Below are positions 28,814 to 37,691 of a DNA stretch of 64,000 nucleotides, piece by piece (position 1 is the stretch's first letter; every line of letters starts with the position of its first letter). Made by a program: the position numbers and the translations under genes. The notes under the pieces were generated by a model. It was not told where the DNA came from. It searched no databases and saw only the letters and a list, made by a program, of their open reading frames with translations. Where the stretch lies: NCBI RefSeq assembly GCF_010501095.1, contig NZ_QVMP01000015.1, positions 1-64,000 of the forward strand. Direction: 5' to 3'. This DNA comes from Dysgonomonas sp. 520 (GTDB taxonomy: Bacteria > Bacteroidota > Bacteroidia > Bacteroidales > Dysgonomonadaceae).

Positions 28814-29035
28814 CTATGGCACAGGGTCGTAGCCACTACCACCCCAAGGATTGCAACGGGCAATACGCTTCACAGCCAACCAGCCACCTTTCAGCGGGCC
28901 ATGTTTTTTTATTGCCTCCACCGCATACTCGGAGCAGGTAGGAGAATATCTGCACGATGCAGGAGTCATCGGAGATATACAATGCCGATAGAAATATATC
29001 GGCAAAAGAAATATGTATGATAGTATCTTCTTCAT
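28814..29035 (-). CDS. yidD: Membrane protein insertion efficiency factor YidD
   Basis: 73 residues, the normal size. An amphipathic N-terminus ([19 protein letters not shown]) is followed by the family signature [20 protein letters not shown] and [13 protein letters not shown], with the three invariant cysteines. It assists YidC-dependent insertion at the inner membrane. Its ATG overlaps the rnpA stop by four bases, the conserved rnpA-yidD coupling. Confidence 0.97.
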   Translation of the reverse strand: MKKILSYIFLLPIYFYRHCISPMTPASCRYSPTCSEYAVEAIKKHGPLKGGWLAVKRIARCNPWGGSGYDPVP

Positions 29036-29460
29036 TCCGTCTCAACAGACAGTTTATCTTTCAACAGTACCGAAGCCTTCAATACTGCTTTTTCAATGTC
29101 TTCATAACCGGGTAATTCGGTATCCAGATAGAGGAAAGCGATGTCTACCGATTTATTCAAGGCTTCAGAAAGTTCTATATACGAAGACTTGTTCAGACGA
29201 TATGCTTCCCTAATCAACCGCTTGATTCTGTTGCGTTTCACTGCTCGTTTAAATTTCTTTTTAGGAACGGTTATCAAAACAGACACTTGAGGTTCTGTTT
29301 CGGGTTCACGCAAAAGATAAACCACCCGAAGCGGATAAGCAATAAACGAACTGCTCGATGTGAACAACGCGCCAATGCGCTTTTCGCTACATAGCCGCTC
29401 TGCTTTTCCAAATGTATTATCTTTCTTGTTTAAAAGCATGTGAATTCTTTTCTTTTCCAT
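29032..29460 (-). CDS. rnpA: Ribonuclease P protein component
   Basis: 142 residues with the RNR motif segment [20 protein letters not shown] (about 75-94) that contacts the catalytic RNA in tRNA 5' maturation. A central aromatic-rich strand and the VPKKKFK element are also present. rpmH is not upstream; the rnpA-yidD order without rpmH is normal for Bacteroidales. A second possible start at Met8 cannot be excluded. Confidence 0.96.
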   Translation of the reverse strand: MEKKRIHMLLNKKDNTFGKAERLCSEKRIGALFTSSSSFIAYPLRVVYLLREPETEPQVSVLITVPKKKFKRAVKRNRIKRLIREAYRLNKSSYIELSEALNKSVDIAFLYLDTELPGYEDIEKAVLKASVLLKDKLSVETE

Positions 29461-29516
29461 ATCGGACGCAAATTTTTACGTCCTTACAAAACTTTGCGTT
29501 TCAATATAAAAACAAA

Positions 29517-29552
29517 AAACACAAAGACACTAATTTTCATGCCTTTGTGTTT
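29517..29552 (-). terminator. Terminator after the DJ-1/PfpI gene
   Basis: Arms 29517-29526 and 29543-29552 pair over ten bases with a 16-base loop. On the minus strand the stem is followed by TTTTTTGTTTTT. It separates the pdxJ-tonB-DJ-1 unit from rnpA. Confidence 0.65.
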
Positions 29553-29573
29553 CTTTATATTTCAAATGTCAGA

Positions 29574-30119
29574 TCATTCGTGCAATAATAAACCGGCGGC
29601 AACTTCACTGCGTTTTGCTTTCCCTGCAACAATTTCGACAATGGTCAATGCAAAATCGAATGTCAGACCGGGACCACGACCTGTTATAATATTTCCATCC
29701 ACAACAACCGCCTTATCCGTTTCGAGGATGGCTCCATCCAGATATTTTTCAAAACCGGGATAGCATGTTGCTTTTTTGCCTTTCAAAATACCTAAACCTC
29801 CGAAAACCATCGGTGCTGCACAGATTGCCGCTATATTTTTGCCCTCGTTGTAGAAAGCCATAACTTCATTTTTCAGACCAACATGATCGTTTATCCGTGT
29901 TGTTCCGCCCGGCAAAACCAACATTTCGGCATCACTAAAGTTTATTTCATCGAACATCAAGTCTGCAACCACCGGCACACCATGACTGGCAACCACTGTT
30001 TTCTCGTTCTCTAAAGAAACCGTTTTTACACTCAAACCTGCCCGTCGTAAGATATCTACCGTTCCCAGGGCTTCAATTTCTTCAAATCCTGTTGTTAAAA
30101 AAACATATATATTCTTCAT
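29574..30119 (-). CDS. DJ-1/PfpI family protein (ThiJ-like)
   Basis: 181 residues. The nucleophile elbow IAAICAAPMVFG carries the conserved Cys (about residue 104), with the Glu of GFEEIEALG near residue 15 and GRGPGLTFDFAL near the C-terminus. Members act as glyoxalase III/protein deglycase-like or chaperone-like enzymes; older annotations tie them to thiamine synthesis without good support. It starts 11 bases after tonB, so they are cotranscribed. Confidence 0.9.
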   Translation of the reverse strand: MKNIYVFLTTGFEEIEALGTVDILRRAGLSVKTVSLENEKTVVASHGVPVVADLMFDEINFSDAEMLVLPGGTTRINDHVGLKNEVMAFYNEGKNIAAICAAPMVFGGLGILKGKKATCYPGFEKYLDGAILETDKAVVVDGNIITGRGPGLTFDFALTIVEIVAGKAKRSEVAAGLLLHE

Positions 30120-30130
30120 GTCTAAAAAAA

Positions 30131-31006
30131 TTAGAATAAACTAAAGTCGTATGTTATTGTACCTTTCTGATTTGTTACTGCTTTGGGGTCTGCCTGAAAT
30201 TTTGTTCTTTGCGCTGCTCTGACAGCTGCATTCTTCAGTGTCGTATTAGATGTATTAGTTCCTGCCCCAACAGAGGCTGATATAACATTTCCTTTCGGAT
30301 CAACTAATATATCCACAACCACTTTCCCGTAGTCATTCACATTATAAGTAGGTTTCACCAATCCTTCCGAACCCACACGTCGCTTGTTAAGGGCATAACT
30401 GCCCCATCCGCCTATGCCCGAAGTGGCTCCCGTATTGGAATTTCCCATAGTAGAACCTTGCGAGCCTGTTCCTTGTGTGTTTCCGTGGCTTCCGTTGCCG
30501 GTACCGTTTCCGAACATGCCACCCACCGAGTTGGCTATATTTTTTGCTTCATCTGCCTGAGCTTGCGCCTTACGGGCAGCTTCGACTTCTTCCCGCTTTT
30601 TGGCGGCTTCTATCGCTTCGGCTTTACGTTTTTCTTCCGCAGCTCGCTTTTCGGCTTCATTTTTCACATTAACCGTTGGTTCGGTTGTTTGCGTATGCAC
30701 GTTTTCCGTAGAGGGAGACGTTGCGGGAGTAGGCTTTGTGTTGCTTACAATTTGCTCTATATTAGGATCAGGAACGGAGAGGTCTACATTTGCTGTTGAT
30801 GTGCCATCGCCCCTACCGAAAGGCTCGTCATCCCCAAACGCATCCTGAACATTTCCAAACATAACAGGTATGCCCTCCAAAGCCGGACTTTCCCGTTTAC
30901 TCTGAAAAGGAACCATCGTTGTGAAGATGAGTAAAAGAATGAGTATCAGGTGAAACAGTATTGTCCCCAGCCATCCTTTTATATTTTCGATGCTAAATGT
31001 ATCCAT
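30131..31006 (-). CDS. tonB: Energy transducer TonB
   Basis: 291 residues: one N-terminal membrane helix (about 12-30, LGTILFHLILILLLIFTTMV), a periplasmic linker with an Ala/Lys/Glu-rich helical stretch (about 118-160) and a Gly/Ser/Asn-rich part, and a C-terminal TonB domain (YGKVVVDILVDPKGNVI to FSLF). It would transmit proton-motive energy to outer-membrane receptors such as the two in this window. It lies 19 bases downstream of pdxJ with no exbB or exbD between, which I find unusual. Confidence 0.9.
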   Translation of the reverse strand: MDTFSIENIKGWLGTILFHLILILLLIFTTMVPFQSKRESPALEGIPVMFGNVQDAFGDDEPFGRGDGTSTANVDLSVPDPNIEQIVSNTKPTPATSPSTENVHTQTTEPTVNVKNEAEKRAAEEKRKAEAIEAAKKREEVEAARKAQAQADEAKNIANSVGGMFGNGTGNGSHGNTQGTGSQGSTMGNSNTGATSGIGGWGSYALNKRRVGSEGLVKPTYNVNDYGKVVVDILVDPKGNVISASVGAGTNTSNTTLKNAAVRAAQRTKFQADPKAVTNQKGTITYDFSLF

Positions 31007-31025
31007 TACAAATAAATTTTCTTTC

Positions 31026-31745
31026 CTATAATTTTCTCAGGCAAAATTTATACTCCTGAATAGTCTTCTCCAAACCCATGTATAAGGCGTCACTAATCAA
31101 GGCATGCCCGATGGAAACTTCGTCCAACGTAGGAATGTTCTCGTAAAGAAACCTGAGGTTTTCCAAACTCAGGTCGTGCCCGGCATTTACGCCAAGACCT
31201 AGCTTTTTAGCCAAATTTGCAGCTTCCACAAAGGGGGCAACTGCGGCTTCCCTATCTTTCGGGTAAAGGGTGGCATACGGCTCTGTGTAAAGTTCCACAC
31301 GGTCAGTTCCTGCTTTTGCGGCACATTCTATCATTTCCAGCTCTGTTCCCACAAATATGGAAGTGCGGATGCCAACAGACGAAAATTCTTCAATAACCTC
31401 GGTCAAAAAAGCAAGGCTTCTTTTTGTATCCCAACCTGCATTCGATGTAATAGCATCATGAGCGTCGGGCACGAGGGTTACCTGCGCAGGTTTCACCTTT
31501 TTCACCATATCCACAAAAGTCGGAGTAGGATTTCCCTCTATATTGAATTCGGTCTTGATATTTGCCTTTATCGCATACACATCCGACTGTCGGATATGGC
31601 GTTCGTCGGGTCGTGGATGCACAGTGATTCCGTCGGCTCCAAATTTTTCGCAATCCAATGCCACTTGCAATACATTTGGCACATTACCACCTCTGGCATT
31701 ACGGATAGTGGCCACTTTATTTATATTTACGCTCAGTTTTGTCAT
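31026..31745 (-). CDS. pdxJ: Pyridoxine 5'-phosphate synthase
   Basis: 239 residues, the standard length. It condenses 1-deoxyxylulose 5-phosphate with 3-amino-2-oxopropyl phosphate in the DXP-dependent B6 pathway. Signatures: [24 protein letters not shown] (catalytic His), the Glu in FNIEGNPT, and VNAGHDLSL, which carries the second catalytic His. It is divergent from nadK. Confidence 0.97.
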   Translation of the reverse strand: MTKLSVNINKVATIRNARGGNVPNVLQVALDCEKFGADGITVHPRPDERHIRQSDVYAIKANIKTEFNIEGNPTPTFVDMVKKVKPAQVTLVPDAHDAITSNAGWDTKRSLAFLTEVIEEFSSVGIRTSIFVGTELEMIECAAKAGTDRVELYTEPYATLYPKDREAAVAPFVEAANLAKKLGLGVNAGHDLSLENLRFLYENIPTLDEVSIGHALISDALYMGLEKTIQEYKFCLRKL

Positions 31746-31877
31746 AAGACCAAATCAAAAATAGATAATTCTAACAGATAAAAGTAACACAATGTTGAGT
31801 ATTCTACAAACTTTTTTCTCAACTTTGTATTATTACAGTGTACAAATTTAGTACGATTAATGTAATAGTAATGATTT

Positions 31878-32753
31878 TTGAGTATGAAAATAGCAATATT
31901 CGGCAGCAATTATCAAAGAAAGGAACAGATAGAACAGATTTTTGGTATTCTGTCTGATTACGACGCAAGAGTGTGCATAGAAAGGGAGTTTCACGATTAT
32001 CTGATATCGGAATTCGGCATGGAGTTTCCTCATGTCAGATCGTTTTCCGGTGAAGATTTCAATGCCGATTGTGTTTTCAGCATCGGAGGAGACGGTACAT
32101 TTCTGAAGACTGTCGCTGCAATTGGCAAGAAAGATATTCCTATTCTCGGTATCAATAGCGGGCGACTGGGGTTTCTGGCCGATATTACAGAGGATAATCT
32201 GAACGAGACTCTGCACGAAATACTGCAAGGCAAGTACCGTATCGAACATCGTACTCAACTGGAATTGATGGGTATGCAAGACCTCTTTCAAGGAAAGAAT
32301 TTTGCTTTGAACGAAATTGCCGTACTGAAGCAGGACACAGCATCTATGATTAACATAAATGCCTACATCAATGATGAATACCTGACTTCGTATCAGTGCG
32401 ACGGGCTGATTGTATCTACCCCGACAGGCTCAACGGCATATTCGTTGAGTGTGGGAGGGCCTATCATGAATCCCAATGCGGCAAATTTCATCATATCGGC
32501 TATTGCGCCTCATAGTTTAAATACACGCCCGTTGGTGATAGAAGACAACTCCATCATTGTTCTGGAAGTGGAAAGCCGCAACCGGAACTTCCTTATTTCG
32601 CTCGATGGCAGATCGGAAGTTATCCCGACAGGTTTAAACCTGACCATAAAGAAATCTGTATCGACCATCAAGCTGGCAAAACGGATAGGTCACACGTTTT
32701 ATGGTACATTGAGGGATAAACTGATGTGGGGCGTTGATCCGAGAACGAAATGA
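31878..32753 (+). CDS. nadK: NAD kinase
   Basis: 291 residues phosphorylating NAD+ to NADP+. Motifs: GGDGTFLKT (about 72), LGINSGRLGFLAD, the NEIAV acidic site, and STPTGSTAYSLSVGGP. Length and order are typical of bacterial NAD kinases. The next gene is about 175 bases downstream behind a repeat, so nadK is probably monocistronic. Confidence 0.97.
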   Translation: MSMKIAIFGSNYQRKEQIEQIFGILSDYDARVCIEREFHDYLISEFGMEFPHVRSFSGEDFNADCVFSIGGDGTFLKTVAAIGKKDIPILGINSGRLGFLADITEDNLNETLHEILQGKYRIEHRTQLELMGMQDLFQGKNFALNEIAVLKQDTASMININAYINDEYLTSYQCDGLIVSTPTGSTAYSLSVGGPIMNPNAANFIISAIAPHSLNTRPLVIEDNSIIVLEVESRNRNFLISLDGRSEVIPTGLNLTIKKSVSTIKLAKRIGHTFYGTLRDKLMWGVDPRTK

Positions 32754-32783
32754 CGGAGGTCAGTTAACAATTTATTATAACAA

Positions 32784-32899
32784 AATAGTTAACGAGTAGA
32801 CAAGTAAACGGGTAAACAAGTAAAAAACTTGTGTCTCGTGCCTTGTGTCCTGTTTGCTAGATATAGATGCTTCGCGTTGCTCAGCATGACAAATCTTTC
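32784..32899. repeat. Intergenic repeat (family D)
   Basis: The segments GTAGACAAGTAAACGGG, TCGTGCCTTGTGTCCTG and GATGCTTCGCGTTGCTCAGC are found as a reverse complement at 40262-40373 with only a few changes. It ends in the half-core CTCAGCATGAC used by the other families. It sits directly upstream of rnhA. Confidence 0.8.
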
Positions 32900-32929
32900 A
32901 GATTCACATAAATAATATATAAAAAACGA

Positions 32930-33553
32930 ATGGCAAAAAAGAACTTTTACGTTGTTTGGAAAGGTGTACGCCCCGGAGTGTATGACCGATGGGACGAAGC
33001 CAAAGCACAGGTCGAGGGTTTTGAAGGTGCGATGTATAAATCGTTTCCCAATATTGACGATGCGCACAAGGCTTTCTCCGAAAATCCGTGGAATTATCTG
33101 GGTAAACAAACAGCTAAATCATCGGCAAAAGGAATTTCGAGAGCCAATATTATTCAAGACAGCCTGTCGGTGGATGCGGCATGCAGTGGCAACCCCGGAC
33201 TGATGGAATATCGTGGGGTGTATGTGCGCACTGGTCAGCAAATTTTTCATCAGGGACCTTTCGAACAAGGAACGAATAACGTAGGCGAATTTCTTGCTCT
33301 TGTTCATGGATTGGCTCTTCTGAAACAGCAAAAGGCTAACGTCCCCATCTATTCCGACAGCGTGAATGCCATTAAGTGGGTGAAAGATAAAAAATGCAAG
33401 ACAAAACTGGTGGAGACGGAAGCAAACGAAGTTTTGTTCGACTTGATTCACCGGGCAGAAAAATGGCTTCAGGAAAATACTTATACAACACAAATAATTA
33501 AATGGGAAACCGCCGATTGGGGCGAAATACCTGCCGATTTTGGACGGAAATAG
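32930..33553 (+). CDS. rnhA: Ribonuclease H1 with viroplasmin domain
   Basis: 207 residues. Residues 1-50 form the RNA/DNA-hybrid-binding viroplasmin domain (FYVVWKGVRPGVYDRWDEA). The RNase H fold follows, with the catalytic acidic residues in SVDAACSGNPG (Asp), NNVGEFLALVHG (Glu), IYSDSVNAIKWV (Asp) and ADFGRK (Asp). It removes RNA from RNA/DNA hybrids and R-loops. The DUF2461 gene starts 14 bases later and is probably cotranscribed. Confidence 0.95.
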   Translation: MAKKNFYVVWKGVRPGVYDRWDEAKAQVEGFEGAMYKSFPNIDDAHKAFSENPWNYLGKQTAKSSAKGISRANIIQDSLSVDAACSGNPGLMEYRGVYVRTGQQIFHQGPFEQGTNNVGEFLALVHGLALLKQQKANVPIYSDSVNAIKWVKDKKCKTKLVETEANEVLFDLIHRAEKWLQENTYTTQIIKWETADWGEIPADFGRK

Positions 33554-33567
33554 TAAAATAGTTATAT

Positions 33568-34251
33568 ATGACAAAAAAGATAGAAGCATTCAATGGCTTC
33601 ACACCCGAAACAATACAGTTTTTGAAAGACCTGAAAGAAAACAACTATAAAGAATGGTTCGAAGAGCATCGTCATGTGTATGAAAAAGAATTGCTTAACC
33701 CCTTCAAAAGCCTGATCACGACTCTTTCGCCAGCCATGTACAACATTGATCCGACATTTGAGATGCGTCCTCACCGTGTGATGTCGCGCATATACAGGGA
33801 TGTGCGTTTTTCGAAAAATAAAGACCCCTATAAAACTTCGCTTTGGCTTACTTTTCAGCCTCCGATGCAAGCATGGGAAAACTACCCCGGTTTTTTTATG
33901 GATCTTAACGATACAGGATATGTTTACGGCATGGGGTTGTATATGCCCAAGAAAAAGGTAATGGACAACTTCCGTGAAAATGTTGAATACAATCCTAACG
34001 AGTTTCAGGAAATAACACAGAAAACCGTTCTGGACAGAGGCTTCAACATCAATGGGGATGACTATAAAAGACCTCTTCAAAACAGCCTGCCTGAATACTT
34101 CCAACCGTGGATGCAAAAGAAAAACGTCTGGGTAGGAAAATCAAAACCCGTTGGAGACGAATTGTTTTCTGCCCGATTTGCCGATTTACTCAGGGAGGAT
34201 TTCCAATCTTTAGAATGGTTATATAACTTTTTCAAAGAGGCTCTCGACTAG
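33568..34251 (+). CDS. DUF2461 domain protein (TIGR02453 family)
   Basis: 227 residues. The opening FTPETIQFLKDLKENNYKEWF, the motif RIYRDVRFSKNKDPYKTSLW and the later GFYMD-like segment (GFFMDLNDTGYVYGMGLY) define the family. Its function is not established; it has been found across bacteria and fungi as a single-domain cytoplasmic protein. It follows rnhA closely and converges on the DUF4954 gene. Confidence 0.88.
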   Translation: MTKKIEAFNGFTPETIQFLKDLKENNYKEWFEEHRHVYEKELLNPFKSLITTLSPAMYNIDPTFEMRPHRVMSRIYRDVRFSKNKDPYKTSLWLTFQPPMQAWENYPGFFMDLNDTGYVYGMGLYMPKKKVMDNFRENVEYNPNEFQEITQKTVLDRGFNINGDDYKRPLQNSLPEYFQPWMQKKNVWVGKSKPVGDELFSARFADLLREDFQSLEWLYNFFKEALD

Positions 34252-34272
34252 AGTTGAAATAATGCCGATAAA

Positions 34273-36102
34273 TCAGAAGTTATGCTCGTCCGGACCTTTT
34301 ACGATTTCAAAGTCCAGCATTTTTTCTTCGTTCGTACCGTCAACTCCGTAACTTACTTTAAAGACATTGTCAAACTCTTTTGCCGCATCCTTGATTATCA
34401 TCTTGTTCAACTCGGATGTGGCTTTCAGCCATCTGTCCATCAGGTCGTTGGGAGACAAGTCTTTCACTCTGCTCTTTACCCAACTCCACTCCAGTGAATG
34501 AGTTTTGCTTTCCAGATCCTTCAAAGATTTGTTTAGCTGATCTAAATCTGAGATATTAGCGAGGATTTCATTTATTTCCAACTTTGGGGCTATTAATCCA
34601 CCCAAGTCGATCCACTCGCCTATGCCCGAATCCATAAATTCGGCTTTGAGTCCTGAGTTTTCGATCAGTATATCGCCATAATATTTGTCCAATACAAGGT
34701 TGTATATTTTCAACGCCCTCGTTATGGCCGACACCGTTATCTGGCAATCATTGTACTCGTAAATATCTTTGTCCGATTCATCCAACAGTTCGTTAAGAAT
34801 CCTTATCGCTTCTAAAATCCGTCCGCAAACATAAGGATTCAGCATGTTAAATGACAGGTTGTCAAGTTTATTGCCATCCTTGCGGGTATCACGGGCAGGC
34901 CATTTGCGCGAATCTCTGAGTGTGCCTACCGTTGGCATATTCACTGCCGGAATCAGGCTTGTATTGCCCCTGTTTTCCACCAGATAAGAGAAAGGGAACA
35001 TCGAAGTGTCGAAGTGTTTATAATGCTTACCCATCACCATAGTGAAAGGTCCGATTTTGGCCGGCAGAGCCAGATAAGCATTACTGGCCAATTTCAAACC
35101 ACGTTCGCCTATCCCGTAATGTATGGGACCTCGTTTATACATGTGGTTGCTTTGGTTCGATCCCGACCCTGCATTCATAAATGAAAACATACAACCTATC
35201 AATAACGATGGCTTATGATGACTTACGGTATAAGGTCCTGCGAATAAGGCACATGCCTCTCCGTTGGCCATGTGGCAATTGGCAAAGAAAAGAGAATCGA
35301 CAGCCGAAAAACCACTGCTTATTTTACACCCTTGTCCAACAAAACATCTTTGCAATTTTGCTCCGTTGGTCACATTTGAGCCTGACATGATAATAAAATC
35401 TTCTGCAATCACATCACTTCCGATACGCACCGAAGCCTGCTTATTTCCACAGATCGAGCCGTTTTCCAAGATTGTGGCTCCTTCAATTATTGTATTTTCC
35501 GATATGCGTACATTTTTTATTGTCCGGCTATCCCTTATCGAGGTATTGCGCCCGATAAATCCACGATCCGATTCTTTACACTGAATGTATGTGTCGATTA
35601 CAGATTCCAGCTTATTTATAACATCCGGCTTGTATCTGTAAAGAGCATGAACGTATGCCTGATGAGACGACAATTTGTCGTGAATAGTAACTTCCCTGGC
35701 TCCGGTTTCATCCAGCACGGCAGCCTTGATGCCGTTGCCGAAAGAGGTTTTTCCGGATACTACAATTGTTGTTACGTTTTGGATGAAACAGTTATCCTCT
35801 ATATCATAATTTGCTATATAGTTGCGGATATCGGCTATGTATACATTATCTCCTACACTACAATTGTGCAGCGTTGCACGTAATATTCCCGAGTGTATGG
35901 GTACGCCTCCTTCCCGTATGAAAGTTTTTTCGAAAACACCGAGACTAACAATTCCTGAAAAATTTACACTTCTTACATATTCGGGAGAAAAACCTTCCTT
36001 TACTTCAATCAAACTCCAATTGTCTGAATAACAATAGTTTTCTTTTAATTGCTCAATCTCCTTTTCTGTCAACTTTCTATGCGTTACTTTCATCTTCGTC
36101 AT
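34273..36102 (-). CDS. DUF4954 family protein with left-handed beta-helix
   Basis: 609 residues. From about residue 60 to 300 there are hexapeptide-like turns (for example NTIIEGATILENGSICG and SDVIAEDFIIMSGSNV), indicating a left-handed beta-helix like that of nucleotide-sugar acyltransferases. The C-terminal third is helical. DUF4954 is widespread in Bacteroidota and of unknown function; nucleotidyl or acyl transfer on sugars is a structural guess. The start overlaps the hflX end by 26 bases, so the two are cotranscribed. The alternative start is Met4 (36093). Confidence 0.85.
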   Translation of the reverse strand: MTKMKVTHRKLTEKEIEQLKENYCYSDNWSLIEVKEGFSPEYVRSVNFSGIVSLGVFEKTFIREGGVPIHSGILRATLHNCSVGDNVYIADIRNYIANYDIEDNCFIQNVTTIVVSGKTSFGNGIKAAVLDETGAREVTIHDKLSSHQAYVHALYRYKPDVINKLESVIDTYIQCKESDRGFIGRNTSIRDSRTIKNVRISENTIIEGATILENGSICGNKQASVRIGSDVIAEDFIIMSGSNVTNGAKLQRCFVGQGCKISSGFSAVDSLFFANCHMANGEACALFAGPYTVSHHKPSLLIGCMFSFMNAGSGSNQSNHMYKRGPIHYGIGERGLKLASNAYLALPAKIGPFTMVMGKHYKHFDTSMFPFSYLVENRGNTSLIPAVNMPTVGTLRDSRKWPARDTRKDGNKLDNLSFNMLNPYVCGRILEAIRILNELLDESDKDIYEYNDCQITVSAITRALKIYNLVLDKYYGDILIENSGLKAEFMDSGIGEWIDLGGLIAPKLEINEILANISDLDQLNKSLKDLESKTHSLEWSWVKSRVKDLSPNDLMDRWLKATSELNKMIIKDAAKEFDNVFKVSYGVDGTNEEKMLDFEIVKGPDEHNF

Positions 36103-37303
36103 ATTTTTGGAACAAAAAGTCGTTGTACGGGTAACGTTCTATGTGGATTTCCTTTACCCTGTCATAAAGCATTTGCTTCAATTCTTCTATGTTAGTTTTG
36201 TTAGTTGCGGAAATAAAGATACAATTATTTTTCATTTTAGCCATCCATGTTTTGCGAAGATCGTCAAGTGTCAGATTTTCCCGTTTGATGGGTGAAAGGT
36301 CATCTTCATCTTTCTGTACATAAGAGAATGCATCTATCTTATTGAATACAAGCACTGTTGGTTTCTCTTCCTTGTCAATTTCCATCAAGGTTTTCTCAAC
36401 AATCTCAATTTGTTCTTCAAAATTGGGATGCGAAATATCTACAACGTGAACCAGAAGATCGGCCTCCCTCACTTCATCCAGAGTCGATTTGAACGATTCT
36501 ACCAAGTGAGTGGGAAGTTTTCTGATAAATCCGACCGTATCCGATAATAGGAACGGAAGATTTTCGATGATTACTTTTCTAACCGTAGTATCAAGCGTTG
36601 CAAACAGCTTGTTTTCGGCAAAAACATCCGATTTACTAAGCAGATTCATCAAAGTAGATTTGCCGACATTGGTATACCCGACCAACGACACACGTACCAT
36701 TTTGCCTCTGTTTTTGCGTTGGACAGCCATCTGTTTATCTATCGTTTTCAGTTCTTCTTTCAGGTCCGCTATTTTTGCCTGAACAATACGGCGGTCTGTT
36801 TCCAACTGGGTTTCTCCCACACCACGCATCATTACGCCTCCTCCCCGTTGACGGTCGAGGTGGCTCCACATACGGGTAAGCCGTGGCAGAAGATATTGGT
36901 ATTGCGCCAATTCTACCTGTGTTTTCGCATAGGCGGTTTGCGCACGCATTGCAAATATGTCAAGGATAAGGCTTGTTCTGTCGAGTATTTTTACCTGAAG
37001 CTCTTTTTCAATATTCCGGATCTGTTTGGCTGTGAGTTCGTCATCAAAAATAACAAGCCCAACTTCCTCATCTTCCATGTATTGTTTTATTTCTTTCAGC
37101 TTACCGGTACCCACAAAGGTGGCGGCATTCGGATGGTCTAATTTTTGAGTAAACATTTTCACCGGCACAGCACCTGCTGTTTCGGCCAGAAAGGCCAATT
37201 CGTCCAAATATTCCTTTACCTGTTCTTCTGACTGTATTTGTGTGATAACCCCAACGAGAATAGCTTTCTCATTTTTTACATCTGAGATTATAAAATCTTT
37301 CAT
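36077..37303 (-). CDS. hflX: GTPase HflX
   Basis: 408 residues. The N-terminal HflX domain includes AATFVGTGKLKEI and RGGGVMMRGVGETQLETDRR; the G domain shows G1 GYTNVGKST, G3 DTVGFIRKLP and G4 VFNKID. HflX binds the large ribosomal subunit and splits stalled 70S ribosomes under stress. A TATCTTTG -7 box lies 29 bases upstream (minus strand). Confidence 0.96.
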   Translation of the reverse strand: MKDFIISDVKNEKAILVGVITQIQSEEQVKEYLDELAFLAETAGAVPVKMFTQKLDHPNAATFVGTGKLKEIKQYMEDEEVGLVIFDDELTAKQIRNIEKELQVKILDRTSLILDIFAMRAQTAYAKTQVELAQYQYLLPRLTRMWSHLDRQRGGGVMMRGVGETQLETDRRIVQAKIADLKEELKTIDKQMAVQRKNRGKMVRVSLVGYTNVGKSTLMNLLSKSDVFAENKLFATLDTTVRKVIIENLPFLLSDTVGFIRKLPTHLVESFKSTLDEVREADLLVHVVDISHPNFEEQIEIVEKTLMEIDKEEKPTVLVFNKIDAFSYVQKDEDDLSPIKRENLTLDDLRKTWMAKMKNNCIFISATNKTNIEELKQMLYDRVKEIHIERYPYNDFLFQKYDEDESNA

Positions 37304-37331
37304 CTATTAGTTTTAAAACTTTATTCCAAGG

Positions 37332-37339
37332 CAAAGATA
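37332..37339 (-). promoter_or_regulatory. Candidate -7 box for hflX
   Basis: Minus-strand TATCTTTG, exact TAnnTTTG match, giving a leader of about 23 bases before hflX. Confidence 0.5.
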
Positions 37340-37492
37340 GTAAATAAGATGTTATTTTTCTTACACTTATTAGCAGTTTCTTTCAAAATATTAAAATTTA
37401 ATTAAATAAACAACCAATTTCATGAGACAACTTTACATCTTCTTTCCTTATGTTCATTCGTTTTGTAAAATATTGAATTGTGTTGCACAATG

Positions 37493-37671
37493 GAGAAGTC
37501 CCAAAAGTAAAGTTTGGTATCTTTTTGTCATCCTGAACAGAGTGAAGGATCTGTTTTAGAAAGTACAGATTCTTCGTTGCACTCAGAATGACAACGTTCG
37601 AGGAGCGAAAGCGACTCAATGACAAAAAATGAGTAACACTTTGATAGTGTAATCTTACTTTTGAGACCCTC
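37493..37671. repeat. Inverted-repeat element (family C) with the common core
   Basis: The ends GAGAAGTCCCAAAAGTAAAG and, reading inward from 37671, GAGGGTCTCAAAAGTAAGAT are imperfect inverted repeats. Inside is the palindromic core (GTCATCCTGAACAGAGTG... and ...TTGCACTCAGAATGAC) followed by a second short palindrome with GTTCGAGGAGCGAAAGCGAC. It fills most of the 388-base gap between hflX and the TonB receptor gene; the rest is AT-rich without recognisable genes. Confidence 0.75.
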
Positions 37672-37691
37672 ATCATATATATTTACCTTAC

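Noticed and set aside
34273-36102. DUF4954 protein as a sugar nucleotidyltransferase such as GlmU
   Set aside because: The beta-helix part is similar in style, but no N-terminal pyrophosphorylase motif (GxGTRM) exists.
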